From Litsea cubeba (lineage: Eukaryota > Streptophyta > Magnoliopsida > Laurales > Lauraceae), in the NCBI GenBank assembly GCA_012931725.1, contig CM022946.1, positions 137,345,464 to 137,409,463 on the forward strand: a stretch of DNA of 64,000 nucleotides, written 5' to 3'. Under the pieces are notes generated by a model, which saw only the letters and a program-made list of their open reading frames with translations, searched no databases and was not told the origin of the DNA. This document shows positions 30,590 to 42,162 of the stretch, one piece after another (position 1 is the stretch's first letter; each line of letters starts with the position of its first letter). The translations under genes and the position numbers were made by a program.

Positions 30590-33206
30590 TGATGGACCGC
30601 GCTCCAATGCTCGGTTCCTACCGAGGTCGGCGGACGTGGGAGTCCGTTTGGTTCCGACCCTTTCGTAACCAGGGGGCAGGGGCGTGCATCAACATTTCTT
30701 TTTTTGTGTGGGTGTGCCAGATTTTCTATTTTTAGTTGGAATTGCAAGTGGTGATCCGGAGATTAACCTTCGCAAGTAAAAAGGAAATCAACTTCTTTCA
30801 AGTTTTCCATTGCATATATATTTAAGAAAAGAGACATTTTCTTGATTTGCCGTGAAAGGCAATTTTTTTGGCATTTATAGCCGATTTTGGCGTTTATAGC
30901 CGATTTTTGGCGTTTAAAGCCGATTTTGGCATTTATAGCCGATTTACAATCCTTATCAATAATGAAAGACAAGAGTTGTGATTTTTTGTCTCTTTTGAAA
31001 AAATACAAACTACAATGAAAAGCAAGAAAAGGAGGATCTAACTTCTCAGGAGATTGTGGGGGACCCGTTTAGATTGACGGTCGCAAGCCATATGTGGGCT
31101 TCGCCATCATCCATGCAGATGAGAACAGAGGATGCTATTGATTCGCTTGGCTTGGCTATAACCTCAGGTTTTTAGAGAACAAAGACCAAAAGAATGTCCT
31201 ATGTCCAATGAAAAGCCGAGTAGACGGGCTGAAAAGCCACATCTAAGCCATTGGCGGCAGAAGGAGAAGGCAAGGACCTTGGGGGGGGGGGGTACCCCCA
31301 AGGGACTTTTGTCACCTTGTTGCGGTGGCCGGTGTAGAACTTCCGCAGAGTTTTCTCTCTTTTTCCTTTCTCTGGATTTCTGTGCTTCTGTCTGTCTGTG
31401 TGTTTGTGCTTTTTTCTGATGATCTGTGTTTTTTTCTTCTTGGAGAGCTCTCCTATTTATAGGCTTTTAGGTGGCCATTTAGGAGGGTTTATGAGCTTTG
31501 ATTGTCATAAAGCTACATAAAGGGAGGAGTTACAGAATTGAATTCTTTATTTTGTAACTCCTTTTTCTTGGCTTCTGATTGGCCGGAGGAGATTGAGGGC
31601 ATTTAATCGCCTTTAATCGCCATGATGGGAGGAGTTTCATGGGTTAAATGCCATGAATCTCTTGACTTGTAACTCCCGAATGCTTGCTTCTGATTGGGCC
31701 GTCCAAAGAAATGGATTAATGACTTAATAAACTTAGTCAATTAATCGCATTAAGTGGTCGCCGAGCAGCTGAAGAGTCGAGGGCCGTGCCACGTCTTTTG
31801 GTATTCTTCTGTCGATGATCATCGATGGATCTTCATGTAGATCGACATCAGATGACCATGTAATTTCAGGTGTTTGTTGCCAACAGCGGGTCGGTGCCAT
31901 CTGTCCTGTCGATTTCTCGATCGGTCGGGTAGAAAGCACACTTTTTTTGGTTGACCGGGTGGCGATCAATATTGTTTTCGATACTCTTGATGATTGACCC
32001 GTGTTTTGGACGGATGTCAGAGGACTTGGTGTCTCAAAAGCATGAATTTTGGAAAGTACCAGAGGCTGGGCTCTTCGAATCGCGAAAAAGGGCGAAAACC
32101 GGGGTTTCCGGGGCCTTCCCGGCGACCCCGGGCTCCAAGGTCGCCGGCGACCCTGGGCCAGGGTCGCAGGGGTCTGCGACCCTGGGGGGTTTTCCCCCCT
32201 TTGTGTCCCGTTTTGTGTCCGGTTTTGCTGTTTTTCGATTCTTTTTCCTTCTGTATTTTTCCTTGACATTTTGACCATTTATTGGCCTGATTTCTTTGTA
32301 GGAAACCTGATGAGAATCCTTGCATTTTATTTTGCAAAGTTTCCAATTTCCTGAGAAAGCCGAAGACTTTGTCGTGCAGAGCTGCCGATTTTCTGTCAGA
32401 AGCTGAAACTGGGTCAAACGATGTCGGAATGACCTGAAATTTGGTGTGAAGCCTCCTGAGCAATAAATAAGACCATCCATAGGCTTTTGTTTGAGTTTTG
32501 AAGCCGTTTGGGGTCCTATCACCAGTAGACTTGCTTTTTGTCGCGATGAAGATGTCGCGGTTTGATGTGCGGTCAACCGATGTCCGATTGACTTGAAATT
32601 TGACAGGGAACCTATTGGAGTCATTTTAAGATGATCCATAGGCTCTGTCTTGGAAACCATGGTCCCGGAGAGCTTTGCCACCGAGAGGCCTGATTTGGCT
32701 TCCGAGCGTCAAACTATGGTCAAATGTTGTGGAAATGACCTGAAATTTGACGTGTAGCCCTTTATAAGCATTTTGAAGCCGTCCATGTGCTCTATCTGAT
32801 GAGTAATGGCCTCGGTGGTTCTCGCCGCCGAGAGGCTTGATTTAGCTGTTCGAGGGTTGATGTAGGGTCAAACGTTGTCGGTTTGACTCGGAACTTGACG
32901 TGGAGCCTTTTGGAAGTATTTTGAGACCATCCATCGGCCCTGATCGAAGATTTGGTGTCTCCGATGCTTTTGCCGCCGAGAGCTCCTTTTCGGCTGTCGG
33001 AGAAGCAAAGTTAGGCCAAATGATTTTGAAATGGCCCGAAACTTCTTGTGTACTCCTCTTTTGGCTGTCTGGAAGAATCTTGCAGGTTTTGTTTGATTCT
33101 GACAAGATTTGATTTTTGGAAGCAGCATTGCCTATTTATGGCAGGTTGCGACTTCATGTAGCTCTTTGGATCTTGAAGAGGCAAAGTGACATTTTTGGTG
33201 TCAACA
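30590..33206 (-). repeat. 3' LTR of Tat element 2 (2,617 bp)
   Basis: Read on the - strand: TGTTGACACC at 33206 to GGTCCATCA at 30590. It has TATTTATA (TATA box) at 31454-31461, at least four U3 units of about 150 bp at 32414-33020, the GC-rich GGGTCGC block at 32070-32200, the G/C-run hairpin at 31276-31304, and GGCTATAAACGCC repeats at 30865-30950. The polypurine tract (GAGGGGGCATT) is at 33207-33217. It is the fullest LTR copy in the window. Confidence 0.92.
31454..31461 (-). promoter_or_regulatory. LTR TATA box, Tat element 2
   Basis: TATAAATA on the - strand in GCCTATAAATAGGAG, matching element 1. Confidence 0.7.
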
Positions 33207-34200
33207 AATGCCCCCTCGAGGTACAGCGACGAGTTGCTTAACTTTTGTAGTCGATGTGCCTCGAAGAGATTTTTGAAGGAGAGCCTGTGACTTGACCAAG
33301 AGTCTTTGAGCAGTCTTTCTTTTTGGTATTTGTAGCCTTTTGAGCTTCCAGGGGAATTTTATGGTAGTGAAAGGGATCACGTACCATCTCGAGGCAAAGT
33401 TTTGAAGATGACATCAGGGATGTGGATTTGGGTTTTGACCTTGTGACCTAACAGGCTATATGTGGCAGGTTAGGGGGTCGGGTTTGGTTTTGATCGTGTG
33501 ACCCAACAAGCTGTATGTGGAATGTTGGGGGATCAATTTTGGTTTTGATCTTGTGACCTAACAGGCTGTATGTGGCAAGTTAGGGGATCAGGTTTTGGTT
33601 TTTGGTTTTGGTCTTGTGACCTAACAGGCTGTATGTGGCAAGTTAGGGGACCAGGATTTGGTTTGATTTTTGTGGAATGTCAATTTCAAGATTTTGGCTC
33701 AATTTGGTAGATGAGGCTGGATGGTTTGATTTTTGGAAGCTCATGGGGCTTGGAATTTTCTTTTGTATGGTCCAATCAACTCAAAAGAGGCATGGAACCA
33801 TTTTTGTATGCTCTTGGTAAGAGGGATTTCTCTTTGACTAAAAGCCCAAAATAATAATTTTTTTTTTTTGGTGCCTAGGTGGTCAAACCTGGCTCATATG
33901 GGCTAACCCATGGGACCTTAAGCTTTTGAAATGGCTTAGATCTCATATGGTGTCATTTTTGTAAAGAATATCCAAAAATATCTCATTTGGATAGAGAATA
34001 TCTAAGAATATCTTTACTTGGAGAGAATCTCTCATGATCCCTTTATTTTGGGATAGGATATCTCAAGATATCTTTCTTTTGGGAAAGAATCCGTCATCGA
34101 TTTCTTTTTGGGAGAAAATCCTTCAAGATATCTTTCTTTTGGGAAAGAATCTTTCTAATCTCTTTCTTTTGGTAAGGTTACTAATTAGTAACACTTACCT
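33207..34200. other. Spacer between 3' LTR and antisense gene (element 2)
   Basis: Holds the polypurine tract (33207-33217), four units of about 60 bp with CCTAACAGGCTGTATGTGGC (33430-33660), and the units of about 33 bp with GATATCTTTCTTTTGGGAAAG (33960-34170). No coding sequence. Confidence 0.75.
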
Positions 34201-34233
34201 CTTTCTTCTTTCCTTCTTTGGTTTGCTCTTCTC

Positions 34234-34240
34234 TATAAAA
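34234..34240 (+). promoter_or_regulatory. TATA box of the antisense gene (element 2)
   Basis: TATAAAA in CTCTATAAAAGCAAGG, 129 bp upstream of ATG 34363. The leader is CTTCTT-rich. It is independent of the LTR promoter and points the opposite way. Confidence 0.72.
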
Positions 34241-34362
34241 GCAAGGAGAAGGTTGGATCTCTTGCTCTTATTACTTTCTTTTGCAATAATCTCAAGAGGG
34301 CTTCAAGACCAAGAGTTCTTCTTCTTCAAGATCTTCAAGACTTTTCTTCTTCTTCTCCATCA

Positions 34363-37300
34363 ATGGCATCAAGTAAGTTCCCTTTTTTCAAGAAAACCCC
34401 ATTGTAGGAAAAAAGTTCTTTCTTTTTTTTGTTTCTTTCTTTTCTTTTCTTTTCTTTTTTTTTTCTTTCACGTGTTTGCTTCTTTTTTTTTCACACGTTT
34501 TCTTTTTTTTTTATTTCTTTTCTTTTTCTTTTGTTTTGTTTTGTTTTTTTTTTGTTTGTGGGCCGTATGGACAGATCCGTACGGATCTGGCCGTATGGCC
34601 ACGTGGCCTGTGGGCCACGGCTTGTGGGCCATCTCCCTTTTTTTTCTTCCTTTTTTTTTTGTTTTCTTTCCCTCCTTTTTTTTTTTAAGAAAGTTTCTTT
34701 TCTTTTCTTTTTTTGTTTTCTTTCCCCTTTTTTTTTGAGAAAGTTTCTTTTCTTTTTTTTTTTGCTCATCATGATAATGCCCCTCTTTTTTGGCAGACCT
34801 AGATGTTCATGCATGCATTCAATTGTAAATTAAATTTGTAGCATGATGTGATAGCATACCTGAAAGTTTTCGCAAATTTGGGAATTTGGAGCTCGCAGTG
34901 ATGTTGAGCCCTTCCTGATTTTGCGGAGACTTTGAAGTTTCGAAAGTTTGGAGTTTCGGAGCTCGCAGCGATGTTGAGCCCATCTTCAAGCTTTCTATTT
35001 CTTTCGGGATAGTTCCTTTTCTTCGGAATTGCCCCGTCATCATGTCAAAATTTCGCCAGATTTTTTTTAGCGAGATTCTGTCATTTTGATGTTTGATCTT
35101 TTTCTTTTCCATCCTTTTCAGGTGGTTCCTCCAGAGCGAACAAGATTAAAGAGCCTGCTACAAGCGTACCTCATCGATCTTCTAGATCTTCTAATCCGGC
35201 CGTTCATCAGGCTTTTGAGAAGGTCCAGTATGTTGAGAGAAATCTGGAAGAGTGCGACTCCCTTAACAGAGATGAGATGAGGCAGCGACTGATCGCTCTC
35301 AAGGGAGAGGAATTCTATAAGATCATGGTAAGCAGTCGTCCATGGGTGATGGAAGATCAGAGCGTTTTGCCCAAGCCTACCTTCTTCTTTGGTGATGCAG
35401 TCCCTGATGACATGACATACCAGAGGAGATGTTTTCAGTTTTCTTTCACAGCAGATGGTGAGAAGAAGACTGTTGGTACCCGGTCGACATTTGATCGCAC
35501 CGTCTCGATTCTGAGCCTTGCCCCCACGTGCCCTAAGAGGGAAGATCCTCCAAGCTGGGTGAGAAGGACAAATGTAATCAAGACCGGGGTCTTTGTTGGC
35601 GGTTCTCCTGGATATACGGAGAGGTCGCCTGTTGATATGGACCTGTTGATGCCATCCAGCGGCTACCAGGGCTCTGATTATCCGTCGGTCGATTTGAGAC
35701 CGGTGGGCCTTGGTATTTTCAGCGGTGACGGCAGCAATTGGATCAAGCCTTTTCAACTTCGAGGCCGTTTCAATGCTGACTCCGAGTGGAAGTCGTGGAC
35801 TGATCGCGTCCTGCTGATTGGTGGCGCCGTTTTGAAGGAAGCCGGGATTTTTGATGCGGTCCGCGCCTTTAGGGAGACCGTGATCTTTTCCGATGAGGCC
35901 TTCATGGCTATGCTGGAGTCATTCCTCCCACAAACCAATACCTTCGTTGTGACGAATGGCGAGATTGGTTTTTCTTTGAAGGAGCTGAGCGCCATTACTG
36001 GATTGCCCATCCTCGGCAAACTCTATGAGGAGTTTATGCCGATTGACAGCGTCCTCGTGGGGCAGTCTGAGGAGTTCAGGCTTCTATACTTTCAGCTCGT
36101 CGCCTTCTATGATTTTTTGAAGGAGAAGGGGGGTTTGAAAGTTAGATCCAGCAGTTGGAAGAGTTTTAGCTCTTCATTCCCCAACTTTTATGATAGCAGG
36201 GAGTCTTCTGATAGCGTGACCCAAGAAGCCGGAGCTCAGGATCCAAGTTCAAAGAAGATCTTGGCCATGCAAGAAGAGTTGAGAGATTTCTGTGCAAGTA
36301 CAAACGCCATATGTCCTGACATTGCACTGCGGAGAGATCTCGCTGTTTACCTCACTTATTGGCTTGGTGAGGCTGTTTTTGCTGGAGGAGATGGAACGCA
36401 CATCAGGCCGCATTGTATTTTTCCGGCTTGTCAGATGGCGTTTGGAGAGCAGCTTGCTTTGGTGCCAGCTCTTTACTCCTACCTGTGTACCGAACTGCAG
36501 GGTGCTGCTTTTTTGGTTCGGCTTGGGCTTCCCATGAATAGGGTATTTTCAGCCCATATCTTTTATTCGTGGTATGTATACCACTGTCCTGGCTTCCATC
36601 GGCTGGGTGCTGCACAGGATGATGATCCTCTGATGATTCGACTGGCTAAGGGCAAAGCCGTGTCTGAATCACTTTTGTTTGCCCGCATGAGGATCCGACG
36701 GTTCAGGGACGTCGAGATGGGGCAGTCTTCAGTGAAGCTTTCTCCGGAGTTGCGGAATAAGGCTTTTGATTTTGGTGCCTCCCGAGACTCTACCAGGGCG
36801 GGGTCGGGAAGGCATTATTCCTTGACAAATGCAGAGAGAGAGTGGCTTTTCAGCATACATGTCGGCACGATGGTGTACCGTAGACATCTTTTCGTCGACA
36901 TCCAGCCGTATGTACCCTCTCGCTTTGCTTTGCAGCTGGGCTTTTCTCAAGGCGTTGTTGGAGCGCCTTCAAGCATGGTGAAGCGCTTTGGAGGCTTACA
37001 GGACGGGAGAAATGCATGGGCTTTCTATAGTGCTGAAGACACTACAGCCATGATTTCTTATCCTGTGTTGCTGACTTCCCGGACTGCCGGCTTTGCGAAG
37101 TGGTTCGCGGAGAGCTTTTCGGCATATCGGGGGCTTTCCAAGAAGGAGCTTGATGTGAAGCTGGCATCTGGAAAGGGCCTTGGAAAGTCGGATGGCGTCC
37201 GGCGAGAGGAAGTTTGGGCCTTCCTTTCTGGAGAGAAGCACAAGATAGGCTTTCTCGGTGACCAGGGCGTCATTGGTTCTGAAGCTGTTCGAGAAATACC

Positions 37301-39022
37301 TGATGAGGCTTTAGAGCAGCTAGAACAGGAGGAAGCCAAACTTGGCGCTTGGATGCAAGCGGCACAGAGGCAAGCTTCCGTGGAGTCTACTGGCAAGAGT
37401 AGACCATCCAGTGAGGAGTTAAGTGGGAAACCTGACTCTGACAGTGGGGCAGGTTCCTCTAAGAAGCGAGCCCGCCGGGGTAAGAGGGGGAGGAGTCATC
37501 ATCGCAGCAAAGGGCAGCATGAGGACTCTCCTGACTTGGAAGTTCCTCTTACTATCAATGAGGATGTGCCAGTGGATGCTGACGGGCCTCCAGAAAAGAG
37601 AAGTCAAGAAGAAGAGACCGTCGGTGAAGGTATGATTCTTCCTTTTTTTCTTTCCATTTCTTTTCATGGGATTTTTTCCATGTTCTGATTTGCTTCTTGT
37701 TTCTGCTTTTCTTTTTTTTTTTAGCAGAGGAAGACTTGGTGATGCATGAGGTTTCGGTCGATGAGGTGGTGACGGATCCTGTCGAGGCACCTGAAGAAGA
37801 ACCGAGGGACTCTGGAGTGAATCCAGAATCTCCAATTGGTACGACTTCTTTTGCTCTTTTTTTTTTGTGTCTGTGACTCGGTTTGCTAACATTTTTTTTT
37901 GTCAGCTGACTTGCCACAGGGTTCTGATGACTTTGAACCATCGATGGACGCAAATGTTGATGATGCTTCCGATGAGTTCATGGAGGAAGAAAGTGTTCCG
38001 CCAGTCGTCGAAGAAGGTATTTTGTAGTTATAACCCTGATAATGATATTCAAACAGGATTATATTCATACCTTTTTGTGTTTCTTTTGGCAGGTTTTGAA
38101 GTGACAGAGGAGGGTCCGTCGCTTCCAGAGCAAGGGATGCCAGAGGTTAATCCAGAGGTAGAGACTCCTGGGACCAGCTTTGACAATGTTGAGGAGATTC
38201 CTCGCACTGAGATTCCTTCCCGAGCAGGAGCAGCTTCAACTGGAAAGAGTTCTTTTGTTACTCTTTCAACAGATGATGACATGAGCGGCTGACCAACGGA
38301 GTTAGGCGAATCTTCAGCTGGGCCATCTCTTCTTTTTGCGAAGAAGGTGGTGGTGCGAGTTCTGAGCTTTTGGATTGAGACTCTCTTTTCTGGGCACTTG
38401 GAAGCCGGATTTAGCATGATCCAGCATGTGCGTGAGATTCTCGGTGATGCTGAAGAGGCTGGTCTGGATGTCACAGATGCCAGGGCGATCGTTAATAGGA
38501 TCATTGAGCTGGGTGACAAGTGGTTTGAGACCATGGGTTTTCCTGACGATCAGTTCTTCAAGGAGATGTTCTTGGACCCTGTGGATAAGGCTCAATCTAA
38601 CCTGGATGAGGCTACAGAAAGCAGGAAGCAGGCTGTCCGAGAGAAGAACTTAGAAGAGCTAACCATCATTGGGCTGACACATGACCTTAACATCCTTGAT
38701 AGGGAGGTCGATGAGGCCAGGAAACGTCTTGAGCAATTGCAGGCACAAGTCGCTGCCAAGTGGACTGAAATAACAGAGGCTTGTGAAAGGGAGACTGCTC
38801 TGATTCACCGGGTTGCGGATGCCAATCGAGTTCTCAAAAGGAAGTCTGATGAGAACAAACAATGGAAAACCGCTCGGGGGAAGCTTCCTGGTGCGAAAGA
38901 AGGAGCCCACCCCAGCATCTCATGGCAGGTTCCTGAAGAAGCGTGCCTTGGAATCCTTGACGGATGAGGCCAAAAGCTTGCTTAAGGAGCTGAACTCTTG
39001 GCTGGAGACCATTTTTGATTGA
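34363..39022 (+). pseudogene. Antisense multi-exon gene of Tat element 2: plant-mobile-domain-like protein
   Basis: Exons: 34363-34372, 35122-37629, 37725-37838, 37906-38016, 38093-39022. All four introns are GT-AG (749, 95, 67 and 76 nt) and every join keeps the frame; the ATGGCATCAA exon joins exon 2 with no stop. About 1,225 residues are implied by the exon sum. Residues of about 200-500 resemble the plant mobile domain (FSLKELSAITGLPILG, IRPHCIFPACQMAFGEQLA, GLPMNRVFSAHIFYSWY). Near 785 is a basic, NLS-like KKRARRGKRGR. Exon 5 encodes a long charged coiled coil. The intron 2 acceptor is a NAGNAG pair. Lesions: TGA near 38291 where copy 1 has CGA, and a 5-bp deletion near 38905 that shifts the last codons. 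Molecular role unknown. Confidence 0.85.
34373..35121 (+). other. Intron 1 of the antisense gene with GC-rich palindromes
   Basis: Donor GTAAGT, acceptor TTTTCAG. Mostly T-rich, with an island at 34561-34630 containing the perfect palindrome AGATCCGTACGGATCT (34573-34588) and GGCCACGTGGCC (34597-34608, a CACGTG G-box). The island is missing from copy 1. Confidence 0.75.
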
Positions 39023-39039
39023 GCTTCTGTTTTTTTTTT

Positions 39040-40310
39040 ATAACAGAAACTATCCCCTTTTCTCTTTTTTTGGTACCACTTGTATTATTTTTTTTTTTGT
39101 ACTTATTTTTTTGTAGTGCTTGTGAACACTTTCTCTTTTTTTTTGGTACCACATGTATTTTTTTGGTACTTTTTTTTTGTAGTGCTTGTGAACACTTTCT
39201 CTTTTTTTTTTTGTTATCCCTACGCTCACTTGAATCTTTTTGTGATAAAAGTAATTGCTAAATGGGATGCTTTCTTTTTTTGTTATCCCTACGCTCACTT
39301 GAATCTTTTTGTGATAAAAGTAATTGCTAAATGGGATGCTCTTTTTTTTTTGTTATCCCTACGCTCACTTGAATCTTTTTGTGATAAAAGTAATTGCTAA
39401 ATGGGATGCTCTTTTTTTTTTTGTTATCCCTACGCTCACTTGAATCTTTTTGTGATAAAAGTAATTGCTAAATGGGATTTGATCAAAAGGTTGTCATTTT
39501 GTGAAAATCTTTTGTCAAATGATTGTTTTGGCATGAAAGCCAGGTTTTTGTTTGTGGCATGGAAGCCAATTTTGGCATGAGAGCCAGCTTTTCTTGTGGC
39601 ATTGATAGCCGAGTTTTTTTTTTGTGGCATCTATAGCCAGTTTTGGTGGCATTGATAGCCGGTTTTTGGTGGCATTGATAGCCGGGTTTTTTGAAATCCA
39701 AGTTTTTTGTTTGTGGCATTGATAGCCGGTTTTGTTTTGGTGGCATTGATAGCCGGTTTGTGGCATTTATAGCCTGTTTTGTTTTGGTGGCATTGATAGC
39801 CGGTTTGGTTTTCAAAAATGCAAGTATCGACTAAAAGTCGCCTCCCTGCTGAATGTTCTTGCAAGTATCGATGGAATGTCGCATCCTTGCTCATTCGGTT
39901 GCGAGTATCGATGGAATGTCGCATCCTCGCGGATTTGGGTGCAAGTATCGATGGAATGTCGCATCCTTGCTTTTTTAAAAAATTTTGGTTTTGCGGGTAC
40001 TGACTTGATGTCGTTTCCCCATGATTTTTGAAATTTGTGGTTTTCTCGAACCTTTGGGTTATGGATATCAACTGAAATGTTGCGTCTCCACAGTTTTTTA
40101 GGTTTTTTTCGAACCTTTGAAATTTGGGTTGTGGATATCAACTGAAATGTTGCATCTCCACAGTTTTGGATTTTGCAAGTACCGACGAAATGTCGCTTCC
40201 CTGCGATTTTGGAAGTGTCGAACGTGGTTCGCTTGCTTCCGATTTGTGCGAGTATCGACTAAGCGTCGCTTCCTCGCGGTTTTTGAAAAACCATTTTTTT
40301 TTGTTTAAAG
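39040..40310. repeat. Repeat-rich spacer of element 2 (four arrays)
   Basis: Inverted counterpart of 8470-9660: GGTACCACTTGT-type units (39065-39205), four units of about 70 bp with GTTATCCCTACGCTCACTTG (39205-39478), the GGCATTGATAGCC minisatellite (39530-39805) and TCGATACTTGC-type repeats of about 50 bp (39825-40290). It lies between the convergent ends of pol and the antisense gene. Confidence 0.85.
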
Positions 40311-40374
40311 ACACGAGGGTCATAAGTTTTGACCTAAAACCATTTTGGCGGTAAAAGGCAGGGTGGACTAGGGT

Positions 40375-40379
40375 GGAAA
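40375..40379. other. Target site duplication, left (copia A)
   Basis: GGAAA, repeated at 56630-56634. The empty site survives in element 1 at 8375-8379. Confidence 0.92.
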
Positions 40380-42148
40380 TGTTAGTTTTATGGACTCAAT
40401 CCAGTAGATGATATAATAAATTGATTAAATTCTTTATTTATTCATATATTCATGCTTTCCTTTCATGAGATGAATGGTGATTTATTATATACTTGCACAT
40501 AACCAATACGAATGACATGATGGTTCATGAGATGAACCGGGGTCCACAAGTATATTAGATGTAATACATGTGTATGGATGAGATCCACATACGGGAGACA
40601 TGTGTGACAAATCTTATACTTAAATATCTTCACAACCAGTGATGAGACTGGACATCTCATACTGACAAGGTTGCAGCACTTTGATCACTACGAGATAGTG
40701 TGATTTGTCTCGATCATCAGAATGGAAGATTCTGGATCATAGTGTTGGTACATTAGATGTATTAAAGGACCATGAGAAGCACCTTATAAACACTGTCTTT
40801 ATTTTAAGGTCTGCTCTCATTATTCCCTAGCAATAGGCTCTCAATCCTGAGATATTAATGAACTCAAGTTTCTATCTATTCATTTGCTTTGAGTCACCAA
40901 TGAGTGAGGCCAACTGTAGGTCAACACCTCGGTGATTTGGGTACGTGGTAGTAGAGCTGTGGGAACATTCAATAGTCAAGATGGAATCTATCTCTAATAT
41001 CCCCTTGTGCCAATTAATAGATTTATCATTGGTAAGTGCGCACCCATTCCGATTAAGAGTTAATTGGAAAGGTACCTATTGATCATTATAATTGATTGGG
41101 GCTCAAGGATAATAAGATATGGATCTATTTTGGAAGACAGGTCCAATTGATCCATGGATGTTGATAGAGGGGTCTACTTGTGGTAATGTGGAAGTTTAGG
41201 GTCTTCTATGTAATATTCCTAAGACTGGAGTTCAATTGCATTTATATAGTGGAGTTATTTGCAATTAACTGTGGGCCCGGATTACACATGAGATGTGGGG
41301 TCGCGAGTCCAAGTTGGAGCCAGCTTTCTAAGGAATCCCTAGTGGTCCCCACGCTAGCCCAATTATTAGAAAGTATCTAATTCTAGTTGAACTCTAAAAA
41401 GAAAGTTACTATTTCTAGTAAAAGTGAGACTTCTAATAGTGGTAATAGTAGACTTACTAATTTTAGTAGAAGTGAGACTTCTATTTTAATTAGAAAGGAA
41501 TTAGAAAGATACTAATCATATTTGAAGTGAGACTTCTAATTATGATATGGTAAGTTACTAATTAATGAAAGTAAGACTTCTATTGTAATTAGTAAAGAAG
41601 AGACAACTTGCAAAAGTTATAAATAAGAGGAGAGGATGCCTTGGACGTCCATGCTTGCTTCTACCATTGGGATTCACGCCCAAGGCTCTCTAAGTGCAAG
41701 TGTTGCACGAGCTTTTCTCCTCTTCCCTCTTCTAGTTCTCTTTCTAGTTCCTCCCTAGAGTTCCTAGTAGTTTTCTCTTGGAGATCCCACCATCTTCTTG
41801 AGTAAAGGAGAATCTGATACGGGTCATAGCGTGGAAGATCAAGAGGTCTTGGAGATCCCTATTTGATTAGTGAAAGCGTTTCATCATCAAAGAAAGACGC
41901 AACTCCTCCATTAGAGCACAACCGAGCTCCAAAGGTATAATCCACTTCCTTGCATGTTGTAGATTATTATGGATGCTTGTTAGTTGCTGTTTTTATCTTC
42001 TAGATAAATTGTTTTACTGATCATGATGACTGAGATTGAGGACATAGATCTTGGATTGGGTTTTATAGCCTTCTGGATAGTTGATCCCTGCGTCAAGTGG
42101 GTCAAAAGTTTTTGAAACCTATCCTAGAGGCTCACCCTATTTCCAACA
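40380..42148 (+). repeat. 5' LTR of copia A
   Basis: Starts TGTTAGTTTT, ends TATTTCCAACA. TATA box TATAAATA at 41618-41625. ORFs within it are incidental. Confidence 0.95.
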
Positions 42149-42150
42149 AT

Positions 42151-42162
42151 TGGTATCAGTGC
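42151..42162 (+). other. Primer binding site, copia A
   Basis: TGGTATCAGTGC, two bases after the LTR, one mismatch to the initiator tRNA-Met complement. Confidence 0.8.

Noticed and set aside
34034..34833. Overlapping Phe/Leu-rich ORFs resembling membrane proteins
   Set aside because: They are translations of T-rich leader and intron 1 of the antisense gene. The hydrophobic look comes from TTT/CTT runs.
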